From contig CM032122.1 in NCBI GenBank assembly GCA_018894105.1, positions 37,293,404 to 37,357,403 on the forward strand: a stretch of DNA of 64,000 bases, written 5' to 3'. This DNA is from Jacaranda mimosifolia (lineage: Eukaryota > Streptophyta > Magnoliopsida > Lamiales > Bignoniaceae). Positions 11,010 to 24,500 of this stretch are shown in pieces (position 1 is the stretch's first letter; each line of letters starts with the position of its first letter). The position numbers were made by a program, and so were the translations under genes. The notes beneath the pieces were generated by a model. That model did no database searches. It saw nothing but the letters and a program-made list of their open reading frames with translations, and had not been told where the DNA came from.

Positions 11010-13650
11010 TTGGCTCCATTCGACGCCCTCGACTATAGCACTTTGTGTCTCTCCAACAACATGGTAATTGGGCTTTCTAGTTTTGATGGTACGAGGTGAA
11101 ATCTCTGTGCCTTCATTTCATCTTCGGAAGTCGAATACTTGGACATATTTGTGGCTCTTCTCTTCAGTGTGCATTACTAGCTTGCAAACGCAGGGATAGG
11201 TTTATCTTACATGTCTTTTGTTAATCTTTTTGTTTTTAAGATTTTGTTTCTCTTTCTTTATTTATTGAGGTACAATTTTTTAAGCACTCTGTGCAATGAC
11301 CTGTTCTCCTTCAACTTCAATAATAGTTCTGTATTTTTCTCTTTCATTCTTTAGCAAACTAGTTATCCAATGGGTACAATTTTCATATCCAATGATTCCA
11401 TTTGTTGCAACGCCTTGAGTACTAATTAACCCTAGGAATTCTTTGTTGCTCAGAAATATAATGATATCAATTTTTGAAAAATGTAATTTGATTTATTGTT
11501 GATGGTAGTGTGTTCCAATTGATAATAAAAATATTACGGCCAGACAAATTTGGAAGATAATTTTTTTATAAGAGGGTATTTGGTTAAGTTTATGAACTCC
11601 TTCAAAGTTTTATAAAGATATGTGTCTCAAATTGTTGGTAAAATTAAGATGTTAGAATTATATAGGTTCTTTCTTTAAAATGGTTAAAATGATGCAATTT
11701 ATTTTTAATATCTCGCGAGAAATTTATTTTTTATCCAATTATTTAAATGATATAATTTCATAATACTATTTTATAAGTTTTAAATTTTACATTAAACACT
11801 TGATATAATGTATTCTAAAATAGAATTTAACATTTTAGCGATCTAAATTAGATATAATATAAGATCTTATAATATATTTTTAGATGAACTTTTATAGCAT
11901 GTATTTGTAACTCCATAAAAAGAGGTAAAAATAAGTCTTTATTATTATTTTTTTTTTGTATCAACATTTATATACATATATATATATATATATTAAAAAA
12001 TTGTCAAGATTCGAATCTCAAATATCAAAAATCACACTAATATTTGTGAGGTATTGCCACTAGATTAATTGAAATGACTTTATTAATTGAAACACATAAT
12101 ATGTAAGGATTGCAGCGGGATCTTTCTGTGCCAAATAAAACTAGATCTAAGGATTGAGAAAAAAATAACTAATGAAACCATATCAATGTTCACGTGGTTT
12201 TAACATGCAACTTATTGTCGCAGTCATTCAATTCCTAATTTAAATAAACAGTGTATTATTAATTCTGTAATTTGGTAATATACCAAGACGGTTATCTAGG
12301 AATGTCACCCCCCCCCCCGCCCCAACCCCAACCCTCTCTCTTTTGGGTAATTAAAAAATTTACTAAGCACCAAAGAGATTACAAGAAATTGTCGAAGTGT
12401 TCTTACATCATAAGTATGTATTTCGTTATTTTGAATTTAATAATTCACAATCTAATAAAAATGAATTTATATTTTTTTTGATAAATTTGTGCTCTATAAT
12501 TAATAAATGAGTTTGATATTTCTCAAAAAGATTCACTTTGTATACCAATTTTTTCGGTTATTACGTGGTTTTCATTTAATTATACATTTTATTCATATAT
12601 ATATATATATTTACTATTGTCATAAAAAATATTGAAACATAATAAACTATGACAAAAAACAAAATAAAAAAATTTAAATACACACCTCTCAAAATTTAAA
12701 AGAAATTAAAAGGCGTCAATCATTTTTATGTATCTTCAAAATAATTTAAAAAAAATTTAAATAAAGATACATAAATTCTATCAAACTAAGAGTGAAAATA
12801 TAAGTGGTAAAACAATTATCAAAAAATAAAAAATAAATAATGAGATTAAGCGCATGCCTTTTATTATTATTATTTTTTAACTTATAGGCATCAACCAAAT
12901 TCACGCCTAGTGAAATATATTAATATATATGAAATTTAAGTTGTTAATTATATTCTTGCTTTTTTGAAATGATTAAAAGAATAGATAAAAATAAATAATT
13001 AAATATTATGGAATCTATCAATGACCCTTCAAATCAATTTTTTTTTAAAAAAAATATATACTTTTGCGTTTTAGCCTTATCATAAAAAAATGAACACTCC
13101 GGTTATATAATATTTGAGTTAAATAGTTTATGAAGTATCCCATATTTTAAGAAACTAGTTTATGTGTCCTAAACTTTTTATTTGTTGAATTACATATATA
13201 TACATAGTAATAATTTGTCAGTATTCAAATTTGAAATTTTATATATACAAATATGAGAAAAATATCATTAAATCAATATATATTAACCGTCTTAACCGTT
13301 TTCCTTTTCTTTTCTTTTTTTGTTGTCCTTGCAAGAAAGCGAGAGAGTTTGTGCTAAGTTTTAGTTAAATCACAAATGTTTCTTGGTCGGTTGGTTGTTC
13401 ATGAATTTCCTGACATTCTAAGGCAAAACTTAACAAAAATCAGTTAGCAAACTTTTAGGTTCACTTATACAAACCTCCTTATAATTCGCATTTCCATGGT
13501 ATTAACAAATTATACCCAAAAAAAGGAAAAATAAAACTAAAATTTTCAAAACAAATAATATCCCAAAAATATTATTATAAATTTAAAAAACAACAGAAAA
13601 ATAAATTAACTGACACAGATTTTAACACCAAAATTTAAAGAAAAATCCCT
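11010..13650. other. 3' UTR of the Rab5-interacting-like gene, then AT-rich intergenic DNA
   Basis: The first 300-350 bases are probably 3' UTR. The rest is very AT-rich with short TA runs (around 11973 and 12597), a C11 run at 12308-12318 and a SINE-like stretch (11945-12077, listed separately). No supported gene. Confidence 0.6.
11945..12077 (-). mobile_element. Possible SINE-like retroposon with degenerate tRNA-like head
   Basis: On the minus strand a tRNA-like head (about 12077-12005) includes AGATTCGAATC, close to a pol III B box, and is followed by a TA-rich/A-rich tail (about 12000-11945). CTTTATTA occurs exactly at both edges (11937-11944 and 12078-12085). This is short for a target-site duplication, so the call is tentative. 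Confidence 0.4.
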
Positions 13651-15934
13651 CTCTTGGTGACCCGACGTCTTTCTCGATGGTGTAAAATAGGCATGACCAC
13701 AGGATTCCCGTCTTACTTCCACGTGGCAGAATCACAGATCACCTATTGTGGCCCATGAGAGAACAAGTCTTCAGGCAGTTCTTTTCCGCAACCTGCTATA
13801 GCCAGTGGACCATTGTACATATACCGATATGTTCGGTGACTGGCGTCAATGGTATAGGTGTTGGGGTTTAAGCAATGGCGTTGGGGAGGTGATCACAGGG
13901 TTTTAGCCATCTTTTCCCGCATGAAAATAAGGGATAAAGCAGAGCAAAAAAGCAAAATTTCTTGAATTTTTAGAACTTCTGTTTGTTATAATCCTGAGAG
14001 GGTAAAATGGCTTAGAGTACTTGGGTTGTGGAGATGGGAAATTCAGATTCTGCTTTTTTAGATTTTTTCTTTCAGAAGAAAAATTCTGATCTAGCACTGT
14101 TGGTAGGTTGGTTTTAGGTAAATTCTGCAGGGATTTCTTTTCTTCACCTTCGAAATTTATCGTGGCATGGAAGAAAGGATGGTTCTTTGAAGGTGAGATG
14201 ATCTAATTCTGGGGCTTTCTAGCATGTAGTTTAGTAAAGTTGGAGTCTTTGGTTGAAAATTCTGCACTCTATTAGGAAGAATATTGGAAAGTGAAAATAA
14301 AACCAGCATTTTTTAGAGTTCTGCTTCTCTTTGTGAGGAGGGTGTTTCAGTTGAAGGCCTTTTATCCTCTTTCTTTCAGTTTCTCAGGCAACCAAACTTG
14401 GCTCTCTTCTTCATCTCGTACTTTTTTCATGTTAATTAAGTGTTTCCATTTTATTAAAATCACGCAGTTATTGTTCTTAAGATTATAAATTTTGTATTTG
14501 GCCTTGGATTATGCCATGCAAATTACCGTTTTCTTTTGGTGTCGAGGGGATGAATTTAGGGGTCCAGGTTGTTTGCTTATGAAACTTATAGATGGTTTAG
14601 TTTAGATCCATTAGTGAAAAGCGATTCATGTTATTTGTAGCACTATATGAGTTTTTCAAGATGGTATGAGTTGATCTATTTTCTTCTGACTTTAAATCAT
14701 TTGTGAGCAAGTGTTTTCGTTGTATATTTTCAAAATTCAGCTATGCATGAAATAATGGTGAGTGTCGTTACATTTGTAGGCCCTCTTCAATTTCCCATTA
14801 TCACTTCATCTTGCCTCAAGGAGAAGAGTACATGATATACTGTGACCTGAAAGATTGATGACATAAAAATTGCATTTTTTTTTTTTGGGATGTCTGTTTT
14901 TGACATTTAAATGCTGATATTTTTAATTGCTCAGACGAATTTTCTTCTATCAGAATATATAAGTTTTTGGTTAATCTTTTGTCTATAACCAACATCTTTA
15001 GTAAATTCGTATCTGCTTTATTTGTAACTTGATTTGATATTTATCTGGATCCAATTGATCTTATGGAACTTTTTAGCTTCAAGAATCAAGAATGATGTAT
15101 GTCTTTCTTTGGTTTAATGGTGCCAAGTTCTTGGATTTCTTATTAATTTCAAGGCTTTTGTCAATTCTGTTACATTTGCTGGAAAATGCAGTTACAGCGG
15201 TTTTTACTGTTAGATTTGCTACAATGACTCTTTGGTTTTTCCTCATAGATTCTGGACCACCTGGCATTAAAAAGCGCCGTCTACTGTTTCCTTATTATGG
15301 ATCATCCGTAGTTGAAATCAAATTTTGCATAAGCTTTTAGAATTAATGTTTCTTTTCTTGATAGTGATTTATGCTAAGGATCTTGTGTTTACGCAATCAA
15401 TCTTGTTTATTCCTCCCTTTTCCTGTTAAAATTTAGATGACAAAAGTAATTCCCATTTTTTTGTTGGGCTCTTTTTCTTTTTCAGTTTTTGCTTTTTGTT
15501 TATTGTGGCTGGGTTATCTAATTTTATGCTTCCATTTCTTTTACATGATGCTATGTTTTGCAAATAGCGATCTGTTAAATGGTAAGTTGCTTTACCTGAT
15601 TACCCCGAACCAGTTTTGGTTTAACACATTAAAGGCTGAATTTTTTTCATAATTTCCTGCTAATTCTGTTAAGGAAAAGAACTACCTGGAAGATTCTAAA
15701 TGGTCTCATTTCCATGGAATCACTTGCGCTATTCTCTTTTTACCATGTCTTCCCTGTAGGATATTACCAGATTGAATTAAAGAAAAATTCTTATGGTGAT
15801 TTGGATTGTCCTTATTGCTAATTTTTTTCATTGGCAGGCCTTTTGTGCTTTGCTTGTGTGGTAGGTGGCTTGCCGATGTCCTTGTTGATAAATTTAATTC
15901 TCAAAAAAGATTAAGAGTGTATGGTTTCTGAGTT
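13651..15934 (+). other. Probable promoter, 5' UTR and 5' UTR intron of the TRFL gene
   Basis: No coding sequence. Composition becomes less AT-rich at about 13660-13880, then T-rich transcribed-like sequence runs to the ATG at 15935. A donor near 14194 and an acceptor near 15838 would define a 1.6-kb leader intron. Inferred from splice-like sites only. Confidence 0.4.
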
Positions 15935-18900
15935 ATGGTGTTGGAGAAGAGGTTAGACTATGGATTTAATGGCTATCAGGTGCCTCCCATGCCCCGAGCA
16001 GCCAGATCAGTCAGGGTAATCATGAATTCCCTGGAATGCATTTACTATTATATTTCCTTTTCTGGCCTATGACTTTGAAAAACTTACTCTACTCACTTAT
16101 TTCACTATCATTTGTCTTAGAGGAGGTGTTTATTTAAGAACAAAGCTGGAGACCGCCAAATGTGTGCATTTGACTTGTTGGCAACTGTAGCTGGCAAGAT
16201 ACTGTTGAATGGAGATAGTTCTCCTCCATCTATGGATACATCTTCTGGAAGGAAACAACAGGTGGTTGTGGAAGATTCCATTGGGAAAGAAGAAAAGGAC
16301 GAAGCTAAGGCTTTGGAAGGAAAATCTTATGACCAAGACTGCTATGAAAGGAATTTTCTATTTACTGAGCTTGTCTCGGAAGCTCCAAATTCTGAGTCTC
16401 ATTCAAACAAACTCACATGTGCTCAGAATGACACATTGTCAAGGCCTGCATCTGGAATCACAACTTCTGACTGCTCAGAGAAGGTTGGTTCTGCAGAACA
16501 ATTGGTTAATGATGATTTTAAGCTTCGACTTGGAATTTTTAGTCCTACAGCAGATGTGGAGCCTTCTTGTTGCAGACTATCTGCTAATAGTGGATCAGAG
16601 GATGATAGTAGGAAAGAGATAAATATGGATTCAGCAAACAATAAGAATTTGACAATAAGTAATAGGATTGATATGGGCAGTTCAGGGCATCCAGAGGCTC
16701 GGGACAAAAAACCTTCACCGTTTGTTAGTTCAGTTGATAGTGTAAAGTTTCCATTTTGCAGGGACCACACTTCTTGTGGTTCTTTACCTCCCGTTAATCG
16801 GGACTATGTAAAGTTAGCTACTAGAGATGATGACGAAAACTCTTCTGAGTGCATTGAACCTAGCACCGGAAATAAGGCCTTCAGGCCACCATCACGTGAT
16901 GGAGATTGTAGATCGAAGAAGTTGCTGGCATCTAAGAATTTTATAACTCCAAATGTGAAGGAGGATGAACAATATAATGCTGGTGAGGTGCCACAAAACT
17001 GCTTAGTTTACCTGGTCATCTTGTGATTAATGTGATTGTATGATTTGTTTTGCTTGTTAAGTTTGGTGTTATTGTGCATTCAGATATAGAAAGATGCAAA
17101 TGGCTCGACAGCAAAAACAGTTTCAAGCGGCAAAGATCTTTGAGGGATTATCCTTTCAAAAAGAGGAAGCTTTATGACTCTAGCTCAGTGTCTATTTCCG
17201 ATGAAGGCAATAGCAGTGATGGGATACATAGTGTGCCTGAAAATGGCACTAATGGAGGTGCACTGGGTTCTGCTCTAACACTGCCAAGAGGTAAATTGTC
17301 ACCTCAGATATCTCTCTCTCTCTCTCACACACACACACAGGCACATGCATGTACAATCTTACAAGCACATCATGAACGTTCTTTAACTTCTGTTGGATAT
17401 GACTAACATTAGAGTGATATAGTGCAGCTATCCAAACTGCAACTTCTGGCACAGGTGAAGATGCATCCTTTCCCTCCAGGAATCCCCAGGGTATGAGAGC
17501 TTTCATGGATGATTGATTTTTCTTTCATTGTTTGGTCATGCCTGACATTCGAAAAGGTTCTTATGAGGTGTTTTCCCTTCAGTGAAGCTCAAGATCAAGT
17601 CTTTTAGGGTTCCGGAGTTATTCATTGAGATTCCAGAAACCGCAACTGTTGGTTCTCTGAAGGTATTTAGATACCAATTCTGCCTGTTCTAGCATGTAGC
17701 TAGAAGTAAAGATTGTTATTGCGAATGAAAAGACTAATGACGTAACTGAAAAGATGCATATCCATGCCAACGGAGGTTATGCTGCCTGTGCTACAAATAA
17801 AGCCATATGGGGAGTTAGAGCTTTCAAAATACATTCATGAGGAGCAGTACAATTAGTTCAAGAAATGAGGAACATTGTTCTGGAGTGAAGGAGCATATGT
17901 TTGAGAAGTTTGCATTATCAATTATTGCATCTCTCTCTAGTCTTACTGTACTGCTGCATTATTGAGGGGTTATGATTTACTCCCCATTTCCGATTTGATG
18001 AAGTAAATCTTGACTCTCCCACATAACCTATCTGGACAACCTCATCAAATTTTCCCAATTTCTTAGCGACAGTATAGTTTGAGTTCTCTTGTTTTATATC
18101 ATGTAACTGGTTGCTCTAATGTTGTGCAGAGAACAGTTCTGAAAGCAGTGAATGCAGTACTTGGTGGTGGGGTATGTGTTGGAGTACTTCTTCAGGGTAA
18201 GAAGATTCGAGATGATAACAAAACCTTATTGCATACTGGAATATCTCATGATAACAAAATGGACACCCTCGGTTTTACCCTTGAGCCCAGCTTTGCTCAA
18301 GCCCCAATACAATTGTGTCCTCAAGATCAACCAGGTCGACCTTTGCATGATAGTCAACTGCAGGCAAGGTATTCCCTGATTTATATACCTTCAGTTCATT
18401 GCTCAGTCTAGTAGCTGACGAGGGAAATTCCTTCTTTATCCACATGGATAAAGTTCATTGCATGTATGCCCTCAGGCACATATCCGGGTTTCTCTTTTCT
18501 GGTCTGTGGCCACTTTTAACTCTTTCTTTTTATATGTTAATGATGAAGTACCCCAGAAGGCCCGAAGTTAAAGTAGTCGCCCAAGCCTCAATTTCCTGCT
18601 GACAATTTACCTTGGTCTGACGCCAGGTACACTGCTACTCCCAGTGTCACTCAAAATGCTGTCCAGCCGGGAAATCTAGATACTCCACCTGATCTTCCTG
18701 GAATTAATTTCAACAATTTCGTAGAAAGTGACCATGATTCAGCTCCTTCCCCTTCTGATATGTCATTACAAAAAACTGCTACAGAATCAAAAGCACTAGT
18801 TCCTTTACCTGCAACAAAACCAGATGCATTGGCTGTGGCTCCATTGCGGAAATTGAAGCGGTCTGAGTCTGCTCAGCGCCGAATCCGTAGACCTTTCACT

Positions 18901-19622
18901 GTCACCGAAGTGGAAGCTCTAGTTCAGGCTGTTGAGAAGCTTGGAACAGGAAGGTATGTCTGGTGAAATCTCAGAGTTGAGTTATGCCATGGTACCGGCA
19001 TTCTGAAATCTTAAGTAAGGAATCATAATATTATGATGTTGCCTTGCAATCGAACAACGTCATACCGAGAATTGAGTTGGAAAATGTGTGCTTAAACATC
19101 GCTGGAAATGCATGCTGCATGTTTTAATTATATTATTTTGGCTGTTTTGCTTAGTTTACTGTTTATATTATTCACCATTCAACTTTTATAATGCAGATGG
19201 CGTGATGTTAAGCTAAGAGCTTTTGATAGTGCAAAACATAGGACTTACGTGGATTTGAAGGTAAGAGGAAAAAATTATCACTAAAAGAAAGCATCCATAT
19301 TTCTTCCCTATTTGTCACAAATTTTCCGTTAGTGAAGGGATGTTCTTGTAGTCGAATATTCTTTATCATTCATGTCTAGCAGGGCTAGCCATAAAAGAAA
19401 ATGATATTCCATCTTTCGCGACATGAGTTTCTTCATTTCCAGGACAAATGGAAAACACTGGTACACACAGCAAGAATATCTCCTCAGCAAAGGCGAGGGG
19501 AGCCTGTGCCCCAGGAACTCCTCGATAGAGTCTTGACGGCTCATGCTTACTGGTCCCAGCAGCAAGCCAAACAGCAGCAGCTCAAATCCCAGCCAGATAC
19601 TTGCCTTCTTCTCTCAAGGTAG
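15935..19622 (+). CDS. TRFL/TRP-type telomere repeat-binding protein (ubiquitin-like domain plus C-terminal Myb telobox)
   Basis: Nine exons join in phase: 15935-16015, 16121-16982, 17084-17290, 17455-17490, 17583-17662, 18130-18368, 18627-18953, 19197-19260 and 19443-19622, giving 691 residues, about the length of plant TRP/TBF proteins. The N-terminus MVLEKRLDYGFNGYQVP and the QMCAFDLLATVAGK block are family hallmarks. A ubiquitin-like region starts near residue 396 (VKLKIKSFRVPELF). The single Myb domain spans about 586-645 (RRIRRPFTVTEVEALVQAV ... W612, W635), with the telobox VDLKDKWKTLVHT at 629-641, and the family's C-terminal extension follows to residue 691. Such proteins are nuclear and bind double-stranded TTTAGGG repeats. 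Upstream, about 13870-14193 looks like a 5' UTR exon, with a GTGAGA donor near 14194 and a CAG acceptor near 15838. The closest Arabidopsis type is probably TRFL1/TRP-like. Confidence 0.92.
17311..17338. repeat. TC/AC compound microsatellite in a TRFL intron
   Basis: A run of CT units passes directly into CA units inside the 17291-17454 intron, 21 bp or so after the donor site. It does not touch coding sequence. Confidence 0.85.
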
Positions 19623-19879
19623 AAACCAGTAGATAGCTGATAGCATCACTGGAGGACAAACAGACATGTAAGTGGTGGTAGTAAGTGTTGATTATTTTCT
19701 GTGATTAATACACTAGTATGTAAAAATGGTTGTGTAAAAGGAGTATACTTGATGTAATAATTTTAGTTATTAGCTTCTGTGGTGATTTGGGAGCACTTGC
19801 ACTTGTAAATTGGTGATTGAATAAGTGCTTAATAACGGATCCCTTTATGCTCCAAACTCGCATTTTCTAATGTGAAGTT

Positions 19880-19882
<3 letters not shown>

Positions 19883-19930
<48 letters not shown>
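19883..19930. repeat. AC/AT compound microsatellite downstream of the TRFL gene
   Basis: Sixteen AC units are followed by AT units. It lies about 260 bp after the stop codon, near the likely transcript end. Confidence 0.95.
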
Positions 19931-21503
19931 GCTTGTTTCTTTTGGGTTGGATGGTTTATAGGACATTTGCTGTGCATTTGGTTGTAAACAGTTTAGCATT
20001 AAAATCTGATTTATCAATTCTTGGCCAGCATATTTGTATTATTGCTGGTCATAATTTTCAATGAAGGAATTTCATATGCATGATCTTTTGGCGTTACTCT
20101 GCTAGAATCTGACCCTTAAAAGTTTCATTAAAACTAATGAAAGGGAAACAAACAGAGAAATGAAGCAAATGCACTTACATTGGCACACATGGCATGAGAT
20201 TTTGTTTATTTGAACAGAATTCTCTATGATGTGAGAAGGGGAATATATTTTATAATTAGAAATTTATGAAAAATGGAGTCGCATTCCCGATTTTATTTAA
20301 TAAAATCATTTTTATATATTTATTTTAATTTTATTTGCGTAAAAGTTTGTGGGCACTCGTTATTTAAACACGCAAAGAATAGATAAATAAAAAGCTTTAC
20401 AATTTTCTTAAATAAAAAATGCAATTAGGTGATAAATATGACGAAAAATAGAAATAAATAAATAAACAAATAAAAGAAAATAATTAGAGAGATGAAACCT
20501 TGATAAAAGCAGTCTCAATCTTCTTTTAGTTTTTTATAATTCAGATAATATAAATAATAACAAATTATTAAAAAAAAAAATGGCATTTGAACTTATTTTC
20601 TTCCTATATATATAAATTAATTTTTGTTTTATATAATATTTACTTGTTGAGATAAATAACAATATATTTTACTTTTTCTTGAGTTGATTGTTTATTGAGC
20701 AGTAGATTTTGATGTCTCAATATTGTTTATTATTCTTTATCATTTCAAGCATTGTATCTTTTAATTTTTTGTTTAATTTCCTTTAAATTTATTGAGTTGT
20801 TTCTTGTTATGAAAAAATATAAGTGTTTATACTTTCTACAGTATGTCTTGGTAGGTGTCATAATGTTATGATGAATATGAATTTTCATTTTTTGATAGAT
20901 ATATTCATATATTGTAATTTAGTGGGGAAAAAAAATCGATTTTATAATATATTTTTCTGATTAAAAAACATCTCAGGAGTTAAACCTTTCACATGAAATT
21001 AAAATAATATATGCATAAATCACATATTCAATTATAATCAATTTAATGCATGCATATCATGGGTAGATTCTAGTACAGATAATAATGGAAGATTATAGGG
21101 CAGAGTTGAAATAAATCAACATAGACAGCACTCAAGTTGGGGCAGAAAACCATAATTCACTACTCAACTCTATACAATGTCACAAGTTCATAAAAGCAGG
21201 TATACTCCAAAATTCAAATAAAATCTGCAGATAGTTCCCCATTTTTTCTAGTTTTTTGTATTATTGCTCATCTATTAATTGGATCAAACTACACGCAAGA
21301 AGAAAGAACGAAAACAGAATTCTGGCGTTGAGCTCATATCAAGCCAGGAAGCAAGAAAGACAATCCAAGATCAGCATATGATAGAAGCATAAGTTCTAAC
21401 GCCAACATTTCTGCATCAGAAATATTTAGCATTACAAATGAACCACCAGACATGTACAGGTAAACCATTTTGGGTAGCAGAAAAAGTTGTTATTTACCAA
21501 CCT
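19931..21503. other. Intergenic DNA between two convergent genes
   Basis: AT-rich, with no open frame that I can support. The last 200-300 bases (about 21250-21503) are probably the 3' UTR of the minus-strand XH/XS gene. Confidence 0.6.
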
Positions 21504-24500
21504 TCAGTTCCTCCGGCGCCTAGCTTTGTGGAGCTTCCACTGTTTAAGGATATGTTCAATCCCCTCTTTTAGGGAAGCCTTCTTTCCCTGATTGAAATTC
21601 CACAACTCCGGCAATGGATACCTACCACTTGGGTTGTATTCATTCATCTCATTCAGGGCTGTTGTTACAGCCTCATACACTTCATCACCCAACTCAGCCT
21701 TTAGTTCCTTCAACTTCTCATCATTTTCATCCAGTGATTCCTAAAGATTGCATACGTTAACATTAAAAAATTGTATAATGTAAGGCAGGATTTCTATCGC
21801 GTCAAAATTATGACAATGTTAGGGTGCAACCTTTCAGTGGGATATCAGTATAATGTCTTGACCAGAGGTGGGACAGCAAGTTCGATGTTAACTGCTGTAA
21901 ATATGCTTCTAAAAGAAATATCTGATAAAGTTTGAATCAAACTCTGCTGCAAATTAGCTATGCATATTTGTTCATGTCATGAGTTGGGGCTGGGGATACA
22001 AATATAGCAAACTACGATTTGCATATTGATGCTACATATAGCTGGCTCCTATTTTCCATATGTTGACATCTTAAATATTTGGAATATAAAATAATTTGGT
22101 TGATAATGACAAGAAACCACTATTTCAGAATGATAAGCACCACTTGTATAACTTCAATAAAAGAGATGTTTAATAGTGAACTTAAGCAAAATTAATTAGT
22201 TGATTAGGCACTACAGAGATAGCAGCAGTCTCAGAGAAGCTAGAAGCAGGAATTAATTATTAGAATTCTATAGGTTTCCACCAAAAATAGCTCCGTGTAA
22301 ATTAGAAGTAGGCAGATAAGAAAACGTTTAATCAGAATCACAGCCTCTTCCAGAATTCATATTAGATGTTATTTCTGGGATGGATCAACTTAGTAGAGAA
22401 GGGGGCAGATGCAAAGACAGAACAAAAGAAAAATGAAAAGAGCAATCCAACACAAATGCAGCTTTTCCTTTTCCTCTTCCCGATCAGTATTGAGTATGCA
22501 CATGCACATTAAATGACTAGATTAGCTGTTTTAAGGAGGAAGAACAAATGCAAAAAGTTCTAGCATCTTGTTTGAGAAATTAAGATGAAACAACTCTTGT
22601 AGCTAAATTGGGCTTTTAAGTTTTAAAGTAACTGAAACTCAAATTTCTTATTGATACCAGAATGTAAAATTAACATTAGATTTGCTTTTATACTAATATA
22701 GAAAATGTGCATGCCCACATGAAAAGCATACCTTAGGAGTTTCTCCAACCATAACCACCTTATAAGGATGCCAGCTTGGATCTCTGAGGTTATCTTCCCA
22801 CAAGGAACACAGCTCCATTGCTTTTTCTGCTACATCTTCATCGACATATTTTCTCTTTGCAGCTTTGATAAATGGCTTTCCGTTAAGCTCACCCATCCTC
22901 TTGACACAGATATTGGCTCGGCTATCCTTCAAATTCTAGGGGAAAAGAAGAATTGCGAACATCAAATGCTTAACAGTGCATAAATCAGGAGGCATACTTC
23001 AATCCAAATGTTCTCTATGATATAAGAAACAGAAGTATCTATTCTGTTTTGATTTTTCTGTTATGCTTCAACAATTAAACCCTCCCAACCACTGTATCTA
23101 CTGCTATGTTAAGGATCTTAACAAGCCAAGTCAATAACAAAAATCAGTAAGTTCATAGTGCTAAAGAATGACAGCAATAAAATCACTCATGTACAAACTT
23201 ATCTGCAAATATAGTAGGACTTGAGTACACGATGTTCAAAATTAAATTTTGAATTGTTTTTCCAGCTATTTTGCTCAAATTGAAATTTAAACCAAGGAAC
23301 TCAGCACGTAAACATCCTACATTTGCTTGGGAGTTGTTTTCCATTCTAAATATTATGATGAAATTTGCATTGCCAGACAGTTTTGAGGTTGCATATTTTG
23401 AATAACAATTCTGCATCAGTCACATATTATGTCTATCCAGCATGATTGCAATTAAATAATAGAAAGACTGCTTCAGCAGCAAGGAACCTGCTGTGAAATA
23501 CTGAAGCAACTAATTTCTCACTCTTAGTAAAGAAAATAAATGAGAAGAAGGAGCAAACTTTGTACTTAAACAGTGTTAATAACTCACAACTATTAGCTCC
23601 TTGCGAGCTTCCTGCAACTGGTCATTGGTTTTCCTCTCCTTGATTATAAGAGCTTGATTTAGAGATTCCAGGCCATCAAGTTCTTCTTCTTTATCCCTCA
23701 ACTCCTCTTCAATTGACTCCAACTTCTTCTTATCTTCAATATCTCCCTCATCAGTCATGTGTTTCATCACCTCAAGAGCACCCCTCATGCGCTCTATCTG
23801 CAACTGCAGGGCTTGTTTTTGGTCAAGCTTCGCTTCAAGTTGTATGATCTGTTTGTGAAGACGTTCCTTTTCTCTCTGTCATTAAAAGTAAATTACATTC
23901 AACCAAGGTATTCATCAATATCAGAAATTTATGTAATTGTTTTGTCCTGCTTAGCAGTTTAAAGGGATGAAATGAAAACCACACCTTTTGTTCCTCTGCC
24001 AGTTTCAGCATTTTTTCATCAGCCTTCTTTTGTTCCATAATTGCCATCTCATTCTGCATAAACTCACCCGGTCATTCTCATATTTTACAGTTTTCTCTGG
24101 GGAGAGCAGTCATTATTTCCAATACATGAATAACCCTAGAATTTTCTGTTAAAGATTAGGTTCAGAACAAGTCCACTGGCCAAGTGCTAAAAAGCTTTCT
24201 TCCTATTGATACCTAAACCAGAGCTCTAGCATCTATTTTCCTTGTTATTGCAGAGATCGTGCTATAATCAGTAATGAAGAATGAAAAAATAACACATTAG
24301 CAAAAGCAATACCATTCTCTTTTGGTCATCCAGCTTCCTCTTCTCACTCTCGTTCAGAGCTTGACGTTGTTTTAGTTCCTTCACCCTTAACTTCAGCTCT
24401 TCTCTCTGAGCCTCCAGTAGTGCTTTACTTCTCTCATGCTCGCCAAAAATTTTCCGAAGTTGATGAGATGCATTATCCTGCATCTTCTTCATGTCTTTTT

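Noticed and set aside
16209..16770. Alternative frames over TRFL exon 2 on both strands
   Set aside because: Shadows of the exon that encodes the family-conserved N-terminal region.
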